64,000 nucleotides of DNA from Terebella lapidaria (GCA_949152475.1 OX424567.1:18377402-18441401); one strand, 5' to 3'; shown: positions 44,706-57,892, counted from the first letter of the stretch. Numbers and translations are program-made. The notes: generated by a model not told the origin, from the sequence alone.

Positions 44706-47700
44706 GTGAGTCATAATGAGTTATAAATATTCTAACATGGGTACATTCAAAATTGAACATATGTCAGAATCCATTTCGTTGTAGGATGAGTAATGTTTTG
44801 TTGAACCTGGTATACATTCATTCAGTAACTGAGATACTACGTGAGATACAGATTCCTGTAACAACTTTCCTACGAAGACATGCATGGATTTCTGTGATGC
44901 CATTGAGTTCAATCGAAATTAATTTCATTGCCTATTCCCATTTGATGTTGACATACATTCTGAACATTTCATTTATAATTGAATTGATGGTGATTCTATT
45001 TTTGCAGGTATTTTTGTGCTGATAGATAAAGCTGACGCTGGTAAGTGTAAAGATAATCAATAATGTACAAGTGGTGTGAGTACTTACCACTTTTCTCATT
45101 GGGATTCCATGATAAAATATAATTTTTTGCCCGTAAGGGGCGAATTGGTTGTCGTGTTTACTGTATATATGTACAGGGAGTGATGTGACCTACGTTTGCA
45201 ATTTACATTTGTTTTTTGTTTTTTGCATTTTTAATAGACGTTATGATTATTTACGTTACAGACTCGCAATTATTCTTATCCTCGACCCCACATGTTCCAG
45301 TTATGTGAGAACGTGGTATTATATATTTAAAAAAAACAACTTATAACCAGCCATATTGAAATGTCACGATGGCATTATAACTTTTAAGTCTTGTTACTTC
45401 TGTTGTTCACACGCCTGTAACCGTTTACATTTTCTTCCAGCACCATGCATCTATCCTGTTCTAGCATATGGTAAGATACCAGTTATCTTTAATAATATTC
45501 CTAACTCTGCTGTAAAACAAACTCTAATCAAATTACATTTTTATTCTGCACATGGAACTGTCTGCACACAGTCACACACTGGACGTGAAAATATATAAAT
45601 CTTACTTAGAAACAAGATAAGCTTCATAAAAAATAATCTGACAAAATCCCAATATTTTTTTTTTTTTCTACGAAAAATTCCAAAGGCTGTGTTTTATCCA
45701 GTAAGCCCTCCTCCCCCAAAGAGAAACCTGAAAAAAACGTGCAGTCTTAAAAATCACTGAATATCATATTAAACACTATTATCTACTGCAATCTGTAAAA
45801 TAGTAATATTACGCAATTTCTGTACACCCCAAAACATAAATCTGCTGATTCGTTTTGGGGAAAATATCGATGTATGGGGAGTTTGGGGAGCTTTTTTCAC
45901 ACAAGAATGCGTAACAAAACTATTTCTTTACTAATGTATCTTACAGTGGTAACGCTTGCATCTCGTCATAGTGACACCGTTTGGAACCTACATCATGAAT
46001 GTGTTATTTTTAGAACGTTGATTTCCTTCGATTACGATTTCCTTCGAGTTCCTGTAGAAGTTGACGTTTGACTCCAAGATGAAATGTGTCAAGTTAGGCG
46101 ATAACTCATACCGTCGATAAACTACGGCCAAGAACGTATGGAAACAAGATTTAAAGTACTAGTAAAGTGCAAATATGATGTTGAGTTATATGAAAGATCT
46201 TATTGATCTGAGCAAAATGGTCTTTACGGTATATCAATATCTCTATCCGTTCAAAAGTTACAGCCATTTGAAACTGCCATTCCGGCACTACATTAGAGAA
46301 GCTTCTTGAAAAGTTTTAGCAACTCATTAATATGCAAATTAGATGCTAATGAGAATTCATGACGTCATAAGGGGAACAAATTTTAATTAGGATATTCAAG
46401 CCATGATATAATGATTCTTATTGAAGGTTCTGACGATCTGACTAGTGCATATTATTATGTACCATATATAGGCAATATCCACACCAACTGTACTGTTGCT
46501 ATGGTTACCAGTCATTCCCTATAGCCGTAGTTACCCTTGGTTGCCATGGTCATTAACTGCCAAGTCATTCTATCCGCCGACTTTCTGTCAGTTATTTATG
46601 AATTAAATTAATATAGAGCTCAAGTTGCCACCATTTTTATTTGTGCATACCCTGTTCTGAGTGGGTTTCTGGCCCTAGCAACCATGGTTGCTATGGGCCA
46701 TACCAGGTCACTGGTTACCTTGAGTACAACAGAAAAGAAAAAACACTGATTATTCATATTGACATCTGTGTGGAATAAGTTTTGATGAATAATCATAACA
46801 TTAAATGAATGAATAATACATATCAAAGTACCTAATTAAAACAGCTTCCCCCGATGACGTCATGAATATCTCATTTGCATACTAATTAGCTAAATTGTTT
46901 TGAAAAGGCAAATTTGCTGATTTCAGTCTTTAACGTGCTATAACTTTTGAACGGATTGTGATATTTACATGCTGTAAAAACCATTTTGCTCAGATAAATG
47001 AGATCTTTCATATAAGTTCACATCATATTTGCACTATACTAGTACTTTAAACATGGGAAAAACCTATATACATTTTGTGGGGAACATTTTATGGATACAA
47101 GGCCAAACTTTCTCTCATGATACCAAGAACTTAGCTTCTTGGTTGCCACATGTATACATAAATAAATTGGAGACGACAGTTCAGAATGTTCAGTCATTCA
47201 AGCACTGGCAAATTTCATAATTTTCCTCTCTGATACATATTATTTATGAAAATAATAACACCTCGCCCCGACCCGCCCCTCTCCCCACGTATATAACATA
47301 AGCCCAAAATAATCACTGCGTAGTAAGTAGTAAAAGGAGACGATAAATACTCTGATTTTCCTAACTCGTTTACACCATTATACCATTTTTTGTTCATATT
47401 TTTGCAATGCTGAATGGTATCATATTATAACTTAGCATACTCCATCAGGGAGTCAAACGGCAATATTCCACCACGAAAATCGACAGTCTACCCCAGTAGT
47501 AAATTTAGCCAAATCATTGAACTTCTGGGTCCGCACACGCTTTTGTGGATTTTGTTGCTTTTGTAGCCAAGCACTCTTTCCAAATCAACATCTTCTGTAC
47601 AATCCACTAGAATGTGTGCCCTGGTCCAAAATTATAACTATATTTCGAATCCCGATGGGTGTAAACACGACCAAATCTCAGCACGACCAAATCTCAGATT

Positions 47701-50700
47701 CCAGAGATCCCATTTTGGGCTGAAGTTTAACATTGGGGTAGATTGCCACCTTTTTTCAATTTTGGGGATAAAAGTCTGTTAAAAATTGCCGTTTGACACC
47801 CAGAGAAAGTATACAAAGCAGGGACGGGTTTTCCCCCCAAGGAAAAAAGGAAAATAGAGAGTAAAGGAAGTAGATAAAAGGGGGAAAGAGAGAGGAAATG
47901 TTTTAAAAAAATCACTTCGTCGTCTGGGGCACCATGTCGCGAGCAGTGTATTCGCTCTACAACCAGCCCACTTGTTCTCATTGAGGGCACTTTATGGCCT
48001 CCACCTTCTATAAATGAATTGAGAGCATTGATTGGCAAATGTACGTAATCCTTTGATGGGGTCGAAAACCAAATAATATACCATATTTTATTTCAACTAC
48101 AGTATCATGCATTTATGAGGGTGAATTAATGTGTTATAATCAGACCCAGGAGAGCCCTGGTATGCTGTATTAGGCACGCGGATACCTCCAGCTTCTGGGG
48201 CCCTTCAGCCTCGGACAAGGCCTTGCATCTGCTCGCTTAGCAACATTTCACAACTGGGCCTTCTCTCAAATCTAGATTTGCCCCGAATCAGCTATGCAAA
48301 AACTCTTTTGGGGAATGGAAATGGACCAAAGGGAACCTCTGATTTCTAAAACACCCAACTGGGCATGCATATCCCTCCAGCTTCTGGGGCCCGACCCTCT
48401 GACTTCACGACCTCGCTTCACGACATTTCACATCTTGACACTCCTTCAGAACCCTTGATCCACCCAGAACAGGCATTCATAAACTCTCCAAGGCCATGGA
48501 GATTGGACCAAGGAGAGCCCTAGAACACATCATCGGGGATGCATATTCCTTCAGAGTCTAGGTCCCTTGAGCGGGCCCCAGACCCCCAGCCGACAGGGGA
48601 TCGCTTCGCTCGTTGATATATCGATCAAGGGTTTTGTTCCTCCCTCCCTCTCACCAATATCCAATGCCCGCCCCTGCCAAGTTATAGACTAGGTACCAAA
48701 TCTCAAAATGTCACTTTAGGGGGGATGGTATGTTATTGCCTGTCACTCATGCTGGGGTCAAAGTAGGGGCCTTACTGGTCAATACTAGCCCGGATGACAT
48801 TCAAAAATATTGATTTTTTTCATATAATTCTAACACTTTTATATACGGACCAAGTTGTGGTAATATTTCTGTTTTTGAAACTCACATGCTGGAGTTATAA
48901 TTTCTGTGTCAAAATGTCTGGAACTACACGGCGAATCAAGAAAAATACCAATTACAGCAGTTCATGGCGTCAGTCTTGTATTATAATATGGAAACACATA
49001 ATAATAGGTCCGGAATTGCCTTCGATTTCACAATCTGCCACCTGCAAAAGTGGGTGTTCCAGCTCACAAATCTATTTTATTTCATCCAGGTCATTCTCAT
49101 TTCCTCTTTTTCACTCGAACAGTAGTCCCTGCCCAAAGTCATATCATTGTTGCTCCAGTCGAGATTGTTCGATCAGTCTGTACAGCCATAATCTTCAGTA
49201 TAAGAAATTGCATTCTTTAGAGAACGTGTTCCTGTGTAATGGTTCTTCTTACATTTGAATCTGGTGAGCTGTTAGGGATCTTATCTGTTAAGTGGATCGA
49301 GATGCTCTCAGCAGCCACAATCCAGCCATGATCATTTGGGCTTGGAGTTACGACAACCCTCTTTAACGAGTTTCTCCAGATGCATATCTAAAAGCTGACT
49401 CATGCAACGTGGTGTTTGAGAACGTCTTTTTTCGTGAAAGATTTTTCCACATTCTTGCTTCAGAATAGTTTGTACCTGACAGAACGTATGTCTGTATACT
49501 TGGAACCATACAAAACCGTTCACAGCCATCGAGAACTTCCTCTCTGTTGGTGAATGATGTACCCTTCTTCTTCCTGACATCACACATATTTTGATTAGCC
49601 ATTTTCAACTGAAATGCCCGTTTCTTGCCTTCAGCAACAAAATCACTGCATACGACCATGCCTAGTGAGAGACTGTTGTGTCGATGTACCATGTACATTG
49701 TTTGTTTTCTGTGCAGGATAGAACTCTCGCACATGCTAACACAGCTTCTGCGTTGGTGACCTGAGGTTGAAGCAGCTATGGCCTTTTGATGCTGCATGGC
49801 TGGCAGCTTCCTCCTGTTTGATGCTCAACTGAACGAACCAGTAGCCCGAATGGTGCTGTTCACAACAAGAAGGTTGTAGCACTCTTCAGTCTTCACTATG
49901 TGTTACGATTTCCAAAAATTATGTACAGGCCTACATACTCAGTCTGCTGCCATTCAAAACGGAAGTTAGATAAACGTGTCTTGTTACTTCCATCATAGAA
50001 ATTTCTTCGACCATGTTGGACAGTTGTGATTTCTCCCTTGGATCTTGACTTGAAAGCTTTCCCATTTGACACATCTTGCATGCTCCGAGTTCTTGATGGA
50101 TACCTCGGGTTAAGGATCCATGACAAAGTTGACTATTTGGGAATGTGTGAGCAAATAGTCACTAGTTGAGAGATGTACTGAGCCTGAATTCCAAGTGTCT
50201 TGGGATTCTTCTTGACAAAGTACAGTACTTCCATGCCATTGATGACCAGGACTACTGATTGTGGAACATCTTCAACTGCTTCATAATAATCTTCGAGGAT
50301 GTGTAACAGAGGTGCCTTGGTTGTTTAAGCAGGAGCACCGTCTGTGTTGGCCAATGTCTATGGCCCTAATGGGACTGCAAAACACCAATAACTATCATTT
50401 TATTTTCAAATAGACTTCTATCAGATTATCTATATATCTGTTGCAACTACCCTTGATGTCTTTGTTTTAACGATGATGCTGAATGTCTTGATAGATGATT
50501 TTGGCAGTGTGGCAAACAACTTCACTTCATTCAACAAAATATGATTCTCCATGAAGCTTCTAAAAGTCCGGGTTGATTTGTCTCCTGCATGTGATTTCAT
50601 TGACTGTGATTCCGGATGCTGTGTCGTTGAGAATCTTCATTTCCGAGTACTGGATTGGTAGACCCAGCCTAAAATGATGCCCATCACTTTGTGTACATGT

Positions 50701-52647
50701 CCTTCATCGTTCAGATTGCGTGTAGAACTGGCATCTTTCTGTGAATTTCTTTCATGGTTATGAATGTCATCGGCTGTGATTATCCAACATTATGCAGCCC
50801 CACGATTGAGACTGATGCAAAAAGTATACACCCCTGATTAGAGTCCCGGATTAGTGTATGTTCCATGGGTTGGCAACAACTGCTTGTGGAAAAACAGGTT
50901 ACTGACCATACCAGATTTGTGAGCTGGAACACCCACTTTTGCAGGTGGCTGATTGTGAAATCGAAAGCAATTTCAGACTTTGTTTTCATGTTATAATATA
51001 ATACTGACACCAAGAACTGTTGTAGTTGGTATTTATCTTGATTCCTCATGTAATTCCAGACATTTTGACACCATATTTGTAACTCTAGCCTCATTATTCA
51101 TGATTCAATGGTATTTCATGAGAATTTCAAAAACATAAAAATAACCGCAGCTTCGTCCGTATAAAAAATTGTTAAAATTATATGAAAAAATCGAAATTTT
51201 GAATGTCATCCAGGCTAATATTGACCAGTAGGGACCCTACTTCGAACCCAGCATGGGTGACAGGCAGTAACATTCCATCCCCCTATCGTCATTTCTATGG
51301 CCCTTCATAGAAAATGTGCCTAGACTATTTGGGACCGCGAAAACATCAGCAACAAAATGTGTGAACAAGTTAGAAAAATCAGAGTGTAGACATATTCACC
51401 TTAGCGTTGTCAATGGACGTGATGTGTTCAACTTAACAATTAAGTTTGTGAATGCAGTAATAATGAAATCACATATTAAAGGGATGTTTACTGTTATTCG
51501 GCCATCAGATATCACAATGACTTTTCACTTGCCTCAATCTGCAAACCGATCAAAATTTATCTTAAGCCATACGAACTCATCTACACCATAACGTTTGAAA
51601 TTATTTTGTCACGCCACTACATGTCTACAGTACAATGATCATATTCCCGCAGGTTGTTTGAGTTGTTGACCTACGCCTTGAGTGTGCATTAGCAGCGCCA
51701 AAATCGTGCACAGGGCTTGCTTACAAATTAGGCTTTGTTCGAGAAATAAATATGTATGTAATCAATAATGAAATATCGTTAACACAATCAAAATATCAAT
51801 GTCAAAATCTAATATGGACTGTTATCAAAGCAGATACATTTGCCAGGTACCAACCAAAATGAACAGTTATCGTTGATGGTTTTTGACATAAACAACATAA
51901 ATAAAATGAACTGAACGAGCTTCATAGAAATGGAATAAACCTCATCAACATACCCTGGTTCTCATAAAATTATACCAACAGTAAAATAATAGAATTAAAT
52001 CCAAGCTGAACAAATACATACGCATATTCGTTAAAGTTTTGAGATATAAGTTGAAATAATGCGGTCATTTGTCTCAAACAACAAACAGCAGATAGCAGTA
52101 TTTCATCACCCATTGATATTGAAATAATTGCTGCTAATACACAATGATACTCTAGAATAATGTAAAAAAAAGGTCAATAGATGTTGAATGTTGTGCATTT
52201 GAGATATGATGGCGTGTTGATTAAGTTTATGATTTGACATGCGATGTATATTTATTGGTTGTTATGCAAATATGTGACAAGTGAACACAATCAACTGATT
52301 CGTTTTCACATGCATGCAAATTGAAAATATTAATTAGATTTGAGAGATAACATGATTGAAATGGTATAAGTCAAATATTTATCGAAAAGTTATATTAGCA
52401 ACCAGGTGCAGTTATATTTTGATGCAAACGCATAGCAATTCCTCAACAGTTGGATCGTCAGATTACAGATATAGTATCGTAGTTCAGTATCAGATTCAAA
52501 ACTGTTGTTGTTCAACATGATAACAAGTTCAAACCCATTGTATTACAGGATCTGGTATATGTAACCCCCGATGTTTGCGATGCGACAGCAATTGCAAATG
52601 TACCCTGTGTGGTTCCGGGTCCAGCCGGTCGGGTGGAAGTTGTATTT
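44675..52647 (+). CDS. Putative secreted cysteine-rich protein gene with micro-exons (3' end not found)
   Basis: Four exon candidates on one strand have matching phases: 44675-44705 (ATG at 44681, ends phase 1), 45008-45040 (33 bp, 1-1), 45441-45470 (30 bp, 1-1) and 52549-52647 (99 bp, 1-1). The first two together encode a textbook signal peptide: basic n-region MWR, hydrophobic FLILS and IFVLI, then DKADA before Ala, an A-x-A cleavage site. The third gives PCIYPVLAY; the fourth is packed with cysteines (ICNPRC, CDSNCKC, TLCGSG). The 7-kb last intron holds transposons. The product would be secreted and disulfide-rich; function unknown. The assignment of the fourth exon to the same gene is inference from phase and strand. 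Further exons probably lie downstream. Confidence 0.45.
45008..45040 (+). CDS. Micro-exon: second half of signal peptide
   Basis: 33 bp, acceptor tttttgcag, strong donor gtaagtg at 45041. Only the phase-1 reading is open, and it encodes IFVLIDKADA, joining the previous exon in frame. Confidence 0.5.
45441..45470 (+). CDS. Micro-exon: start of the mature protein
   Basis: 30 bp, acceptor attttcttccag, donor gtaagat at 45471, phase 1-1. It encodes PCIYPVLAY after a split Ala codon, which places the predicted signal-peptidase cut right at the exon border. Confidence 0.45.
45471..46149. other. Intron sequence with foldback fragment
   Basis: AT-rich; at about 46055-46120 a piece resembles the right arm of the foldback family of 17123-17675 (gttgacgtttgactcc, gtcaagtta). 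No further exon supported. Confidence 0.35.
46151..47050. mobile_element. ~900-bp palindromic element bordered by TTAA
   Basis: Ends TTTAAAGTACTAGTA and TACTAGTACTTTAAA form inverted repeats that continue inward for about 350 bp: ttatatgaaagatct, ctgagcaaaatgg, ccgttcaaaagtta, tcatgacgtcat and ggtaaccagt-type blocks match in reverse order on the right. Almost the whole element can fold as a hairpin. TTAA inside the TTTAAA borders suggests a TTAA-targeting family (piggyBac or Kolobok type, unresolved). Non-coding. Confidence 0.7.
47350..47820. mobile_element. Foldback-type element, second copy
   Basis: The left arm (ctgattttcctaactcgttt, then gggagtcaaacggcaat) and a partial right arm (ccgtttgacacccagagaaa) match the family of 17123-17675. 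The right arm lacks its outer ~60 bp. Confidence 0.6.
47821..48686. other. Spacer with GC-richer low-order repeats
   Basis: Contains two diverged ~180-bp segments sharing cctccagcttctggggccc (48186 and 48374), with no coding frame recognised. Confidence 0.35.
48687..51325 (-). mobile_element. 2.6-kb relative of the long-TIR TA-flanked transposon
   Basis: Same termini as 31211-35602 (GACTAGGTAC start, GTGCCTAGAC end) with TA at 48685-48686 and 51326-51327. Inverted repeats of about 390 bp include gggtgttccagctcacaaat near 49049 and its reverse near 50940. It is shorter because central sequence has been lost. Minus-strand coding remnants lie at 49332-50126. Confidence 0.75.
49332..50126 (-). 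pseudogene. Decayed ORF of the second TA-flanked transposon copy
   Basis: Minus-strand blocks include PRYPSRTRSMQDVSNGKAFK, TTVQHGRRNFYDGSNKTRLS, CQVQTILKQECGKI and SQTPRCMSQLLDMHLEKLV, parallel to the remnants in 32746-34643. Frames are broken. Confidence 0.5.
51328..52548. other. Intron-like stretch before the cysteine-rich exon
   Basis: A short foldback-arm remnant at 51349-51385 (gtgtgaacaagttagaaaaa); otherwise AT-rich with nothing recognised. Confidence 0.35.
52549..52647 (+). CDS. Cysteine-rich phase-1 exon
   Basis: Acceptor ccattgtattacag, donor gtgagtat at 52648. In phase 1 it encodes 33 residues with eight cysteines in the spacing C-x3-C-x2-C-x3-C-x-C-x2-C-x9-C (the last Cys before I). 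Phase 0 is also open (DLVYVTPDVC), so the reading is a choice based on fit with the upstream exons. Confidence 0.45.
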
Positions 52648-54410
52648 GTGAGTATATATATTTGGATATTCTTATACTTGGAATACTGTAATTGACTATT
52701 ATATAGTACGTACATGTATCAAAGAAATTTCAGCGGGCATTTATAATTACTACCTGTATATATATATATATATATGTGTGATGAAATAAGTATTCTTCAA
52801 GCCTCTATTTAGGCCTTTCGTTCGATTCTTTATTCGGCACGACAAGATATTCCCAAGGCGCGAATGACGAAATGGCACTATCACGGCCACACAGGTACTC
52901 CGCTACTAAGTCCGATATCCAGAAACTATTTTCTTTACACTATCCTGTTCGTCAAAATCAGTCCAATGACTGTCTTCTATTTGCGCACTCTCCCTGAGAC
53001 GTCCAACTTCATGGGCGTCCACAATTCAACTCTCTTCGGGGCAAAGCATGTCTGTCTAAGTGCATGTGTTTTCCCGCCAAAACGGGATAATGTGTCTGAG
53101 CAAATGTACATGTCTTAGTGCACGGTGAAGGTCGCGTGGGGTGTGACGTGCAAATGTGTACTTTGATTTGTTGGATGTCATGGAATGTGCACGTGAACGG
53201 CTGAGCCATGTCTGTTTAGGTGGTTATAGTGTACTGGTAATTATGGAGCGCTTGTCTGTGTATTTGTATGCATTATGACGTAAGTGTACGCGTGTGCGGT
53301 GGAGGGTCCGGGCCGTTACAGTAACTTCAAGTATAACGCCATGTTTTTTTTAGAAAAACATGGCAGAAAACCCGGCCCTTTTATAGGTACATGTTTTCCA
53401 TGGACTCACAATACCGAATGTCGAGTTCACATTGTAGGAAGATGTCCCATAAACTTGGTTACACAGTTTATTTCTATATGAATGAGTCACACAAATGTTT
53501 TTACAGTTCATATAGAAAGTAAGACAATCAGTCACATCAAAGTAAATGGAACGGGAAATTGTGTACATCCTTCGACAATTTATTTCCCCCAAGTCTATTT
53601 AGATGTACCGTATCCTTGTCAGATCGCCAGATTGCTAGTCGTCGGCAGCTCTGTTAAAAACTTCCCATTGAATTCCTGTTCCATAAGTCGCCCCAGAATT
53701 CAAAACCTTCTAGTTTAAAATTCCGCATTACCAATATTCTCCAAACATCACTATAGGTATACACAAAGCGCTTTTATAATCTTCTTGACACTTTCCGCAA
53801 TCTGGTCAGGTCTAATCCCTTCCCCCGTAGATATGCAAGAAAATTATCGATAGGGCATAACATCCTTTTGATCCTATCACGAATGATGCACAAAAACGGA
53901 TTTACACTGCCTTCAAAATATACATATTACAGGTGGCATGATTTGATAAATACGTTTAGGCCTATTACAATGAATAGATGTGCAGTTCCTGCACGCTAGG
54001 CCTCTGGGAATATATACACAATTGTATAATAGGGTTCATATAAAATAGGAAAACTATGCACATATTAGCTAATTATTTCAATGACTGGTGTACGGTAAAA
54101 GCTCGACTTCGTCACGGCGGTCTTGGCTATTTAATGCGATCACGCCTGTAAAGCAATTTTCATGCTTCAGTTTCGTTATGCTATAGCCTAAGCTCATTGC
54201 CGACAAAGTAATCCTCAGTGATATCCAGAGAAGTAGCCTAATAGGCCTGACACAATGAAAACAAGTCGGAAAGAGAATTTCAAACTATTGTCTGAAATTA
54301 TTACTACTAATGTATGACTGTCCATCGCTGCATTACAACATATTTCTAGCGGTTACGTGTTGGCGTAGTACATAGGTAATAACAGTAATTAAACCAGGTC
54401 AGACTTATGA
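52648..54410. other. Unannotated stretch after the cysteine-rich exon
   Basis: Includes a TA microsatellite at 52759-52776. No further phase-1 exon with good splice sites was found, so the 3' part of the putative gene is missing. Confidence 0.35.
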
Positions 54411-54859
54411 ACAGATTTCACTAATTCCTTCGGCCATACAAAACAATAATAAAAAGCTCAAATTCAAGTCTCCATAGCTCCGTCCCAGAACAAGATGAAC
54501 CTTAGCAGCTTACACACAAAGCTAGCCAATTCATTTCCTCATCTGACTATAGTAAGGGAAATATATGTTGATAAATTGGATTTTTCGCTACAGCTCGAAT
54601 TCTGAGGGTACCCCCTTAAAACGACTGATTTTCATGCATGACAACCCATATATATCGTTCGTCGTCCGAGCCGTTCTGTGCGTGTTGTGGTCTTGAAACT
54701 GTTCGTGTGCAATGCCAACCAGCTCGGGTCAACAACCAGCCATAGCAAAATATCCCCTACCATTCTGCGTGGGATCAAGGGCATCCCCCGTTTTCAAAAT
54801 AGGGAATTCTCTGACTGTAACGGATATGACGCAATATCATTGGTGTTGTGTGGCCTAAA
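54411..54859 (+). repeat. Direct repeat of ~445 bp, copy 1
   Basis: Nearly identical to 55705-56146, from acagatttcactaattcctt to ttgtgtggcctaaa. No TG...CA ends and no primer-binding site, so not an LTR pair. Confidence 0.8.
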
Positions 54860-55704
54860 TAGTAGGGGATCCTGATCTCACTACCATCTGATAATAAATT
54901 GTGATGAATTAGGATCTAGACAACATATGTACGAAGTTTCAGGGGTGAAAGTTATATCACTTTGGATTTATGGGCGAATAACTGACTTCATTCCATTGTA
55001 AAATCGTAAAAAAAGAATCGGCCCATCGATGCGTTATTTCACTGTGGATGCTACAAATTTTGGTGTCAAGTGCTAACGTTATCACATACTACAGTAGTTG
55101 AGGTACTTAGAATCAGGATGCAGTTTTGTTGTAAAGAACCACAAATTATGTGCGCCCCATGGAATTATAAATATTAATTATATCACAAATATTGGATTGA
55201 AATGACAAAAAAAGGGTCAGCTACACAAGCAAAAATAAACAAATCATCGTCAATCTGGTATCAAATCTTCAAAAATAAGATATATAATTCATTTTTATGG
55301 CATTTAATAACATAATATCGGGAGTTGAGCTGCTAAACTGCAATTCTTATAGTTCGGCCAAAAACTCAAATATGCATTTTTTTTCTCAAAAACGGTGTTT
55401 ACATCAATAACACATACATTCTGAGACCTTTTCTTGCTTTTTGCACATTGGAAACAGCATCTCTTAGGCACAAATAAGCTATATATATGCATGCCATAGG
55501 AAGCGATTTCTTGGGAGGCCCCTCTTTGTTTTGCAAAATGACGCATTTTCACCAAATTCACGGTTTATGTAAAAAAATACGTCAAAAACACAGAGGAAAG
55601 ACCAATTTTAATCTTTTTGCACCAAAATCATAATAAGGGAAAACAACATTAACGCTAACTTCAATCTAGAGTAGAAATTATAGAATACATGTTTTTCCTT
55701 CAGG
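54860..55704. other. Spacer between the direct repeats
   Basis: 845 bp of AT-rich DNA without recognised content. Confidence 0.3.
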
Positions 55705-56146
55705 ACAGATTTCACTAATTCCTTCGGCCATACAAAACAATGATAAAAAGCTCAAATTCAAGTCTCCATAGCTCCGTCCCAGAACAAGATGAATCTTAGC
55801 AGCTTACACATAAAGCTAGCCAATTCATTTCCTCATCTGACTATAATAAGGGAAATATATGTTGATAAATTGGATTTTTCGCTACAGCTCGAATTCTGAG
55901 GGTACCTCCTTAAAACGACTGATTTTCATGCATGACAACCCATATATATCGTTCGTCGTCCGAGCCGTTCTGTGCGTGCTGTGGTCTTGAAACTGTTCGT
56001 GTGCAATGCCAACCAGCTCGGGTCAACAACCTGCCATAGCAAAATATCCCCACCATTCTGCTTGGGATCAAGGGCATCCCCCGTTTTCAAAATAGGGAAT
56101 TCTGTAACGGATATGACGCAATATCATTGGTGTTGTGTGGCCTAAA
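55705..56146 (+). repeat. Direct repeat of ~445 bp, copy 2
   Basis: Differs from 54411-54859 by a handful of substitutions and short deletions (for example loss of ctctgactg next to tgtaacgg). Confidence 0.8.
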
Positions 56147-57227
56147 ATGCGAGTTCCAAGATAACTGGTAGGAAATTCGGTAATTGCACTTGCGCATACC
56201 AGCCGCAGAGTAATCAAAACAGCGCTTTCCATTGTCATGCAATTACTGTTATTAATACATTAATATCAGCAGTGTTTATCAATCAGTTTAACGGGATGTA
56301 CCGGGTTTTATTGCAAATTTGCGAAACCCACACCAGTGTGTGCTGAATCTAAGAGAGTCGTCCGGAGAAGTCGGAAGACAGGAGATACCTAGGGTGAGGT
56401 CAACGACAATCACATGCACCCGGCCCTGAGGGGCCGGGAATAAATTCATTATTTACGTGGTACGAAAGTACAAGGTGTAGATTTCAGCGAAAATAATAAT
56501 CGAATTTCTTCCTGCTAGTCATTTGATATACGAAGTCTAGCTCTACCGGATGTCCCGTTGTGTAGGCCGGGGATGTCGGAACACGTGTGCAAGTTCACTC
56601 AACAATATCAAAATAAAGACGTGTAACACCGCATTCAGTTTTAGAGTTTGCTCACCAGAGACACGAATATTTACAAACCAAATTAGAGATATAGAATAAG
56701 AGAATCCCATGTCGTTTTTGTGTGGGATAGAGATTTCCCGACGCGTCGTCAGTGCGAATCCAAGGCGAGCCTTCAGGCGTCTAGTCCCGTATTGACAGTT
56801 TTTCATATTATTTCTGTAGTTTTTCACATGTTTTGTCACTTTTTGTGGAAGAAATTCGGTGCTCGATCATCCATGACTATTCATTGTTACAACCAACCGA
56901 GCGCGTCATTTGTATTGTTACGTCATACCACGTAACACAACAGGTCTGGGATAGGTTTTTCCCAGGTCGATTCTCACCAGACAAATTTTCACTATCCCAT
57001 ATAGATGACGTATTTTGACAGAGGGTGAGAATCCCGAAGCCCAATCCGCTATTGCTAGAACAAACCCACCCAATTTACATTCCAAATTCCAGTCTCTTCC
57101 TCCAAGCGTGTCCAGCCAAGCGCGTCGGGCCGCGATGTGTATTCCTCGACTGTCCGGTATGATCTGCCCGTCGACTGGCCATTCCTAGCTCGCTCGGCCT
57201 GCCGCGCTGACGTCACATCTACACTAT
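56147..57227. other. Spacer before the second LTR element
   Basis: Base composition shifts to GC-richer after 57000. No gene recognised. CTAT at 57224-57227 is the left target copy of the LTR element. Confidence 0.35.
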
Positions 57228-57891
57228 TGTGGTGATTTTGCCTAAAGATCGCGGCAGGTGGTTCTTTGTTAAACACTCTAGTTTTTCGGCCTTTGTTTTG
57301 GACGCTTCTTATCCACTGTACTGAACAATGGCTGTTTACGTCATATCTCGTGCTATCGCCTCTAGCATAAATACTGTGGTCACATTTTGTGTGGCCGGGG
57401 TTGTCTGAGAGACTGAGCACGACAGGTGAGCACACGACATGAGCTCCTTGTCTCTGTTCACGTAAAGGCCAGTCAGGCCTCAGGGACGACTTCCATAGGG
57501 GGCCCAGGTGGGGGAGACCATTGCTGACTCGGAGGCTCACGCCCTGTGGATCACTGGTTTCTTCCCACTTGGGATGGTGCGACACAGGCTCTGGCAGACT
57601 GTCGGGCTGTCCGGGGTTTCATCCTCGAGGCGGACTGCGGCGAGCCAAGCCTTACAGTTAACACCACGGTGATGATCGTGTATCTGAGTGGTGTCCGCAT
57701 GTCTGGGCTCGTTGGGCGGGCTGCTACCTGGTTTAAATTCTGATGATAGCGTCGTTACTGTGCCTGCAGTGACCCTCGGTGAGCGGACTATCCGCGAGGG
57801 CCTGAGGATAGCGGGTGCGCGTCCGCAATGACCTGTGGGGAGAGGACTATCCTCGAGGATCCAGGATAGTGGACGATGTTAATACTTTACA
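57228..57891 (+). repeat. 5' LTR of the second element
   Basis: 664 bp. Relative to the 3' LTR it lacks about 16 bp after cggcctttgttttg and 7 bp in the gtggcc...gttgtc stretch, and has many substitutions. Confidence 0.85.
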
Positions 57892-57892
57892 T

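Noticed and set aside
45262..45304. Extra exon between the two micro-exons (acceptor ttacgttacag, donor gtgaga)
   Set aside because: It would change phase from 1 to 2 and spoil the symmetric pattern; weaker donor. It could be alternative but is not supported.
54411..56146. The two 445-bp direct repeats as LTRs of a small element
   Set aside because: They lack TG/CA ends, primer-binding site, polypurine tract and target duplication.
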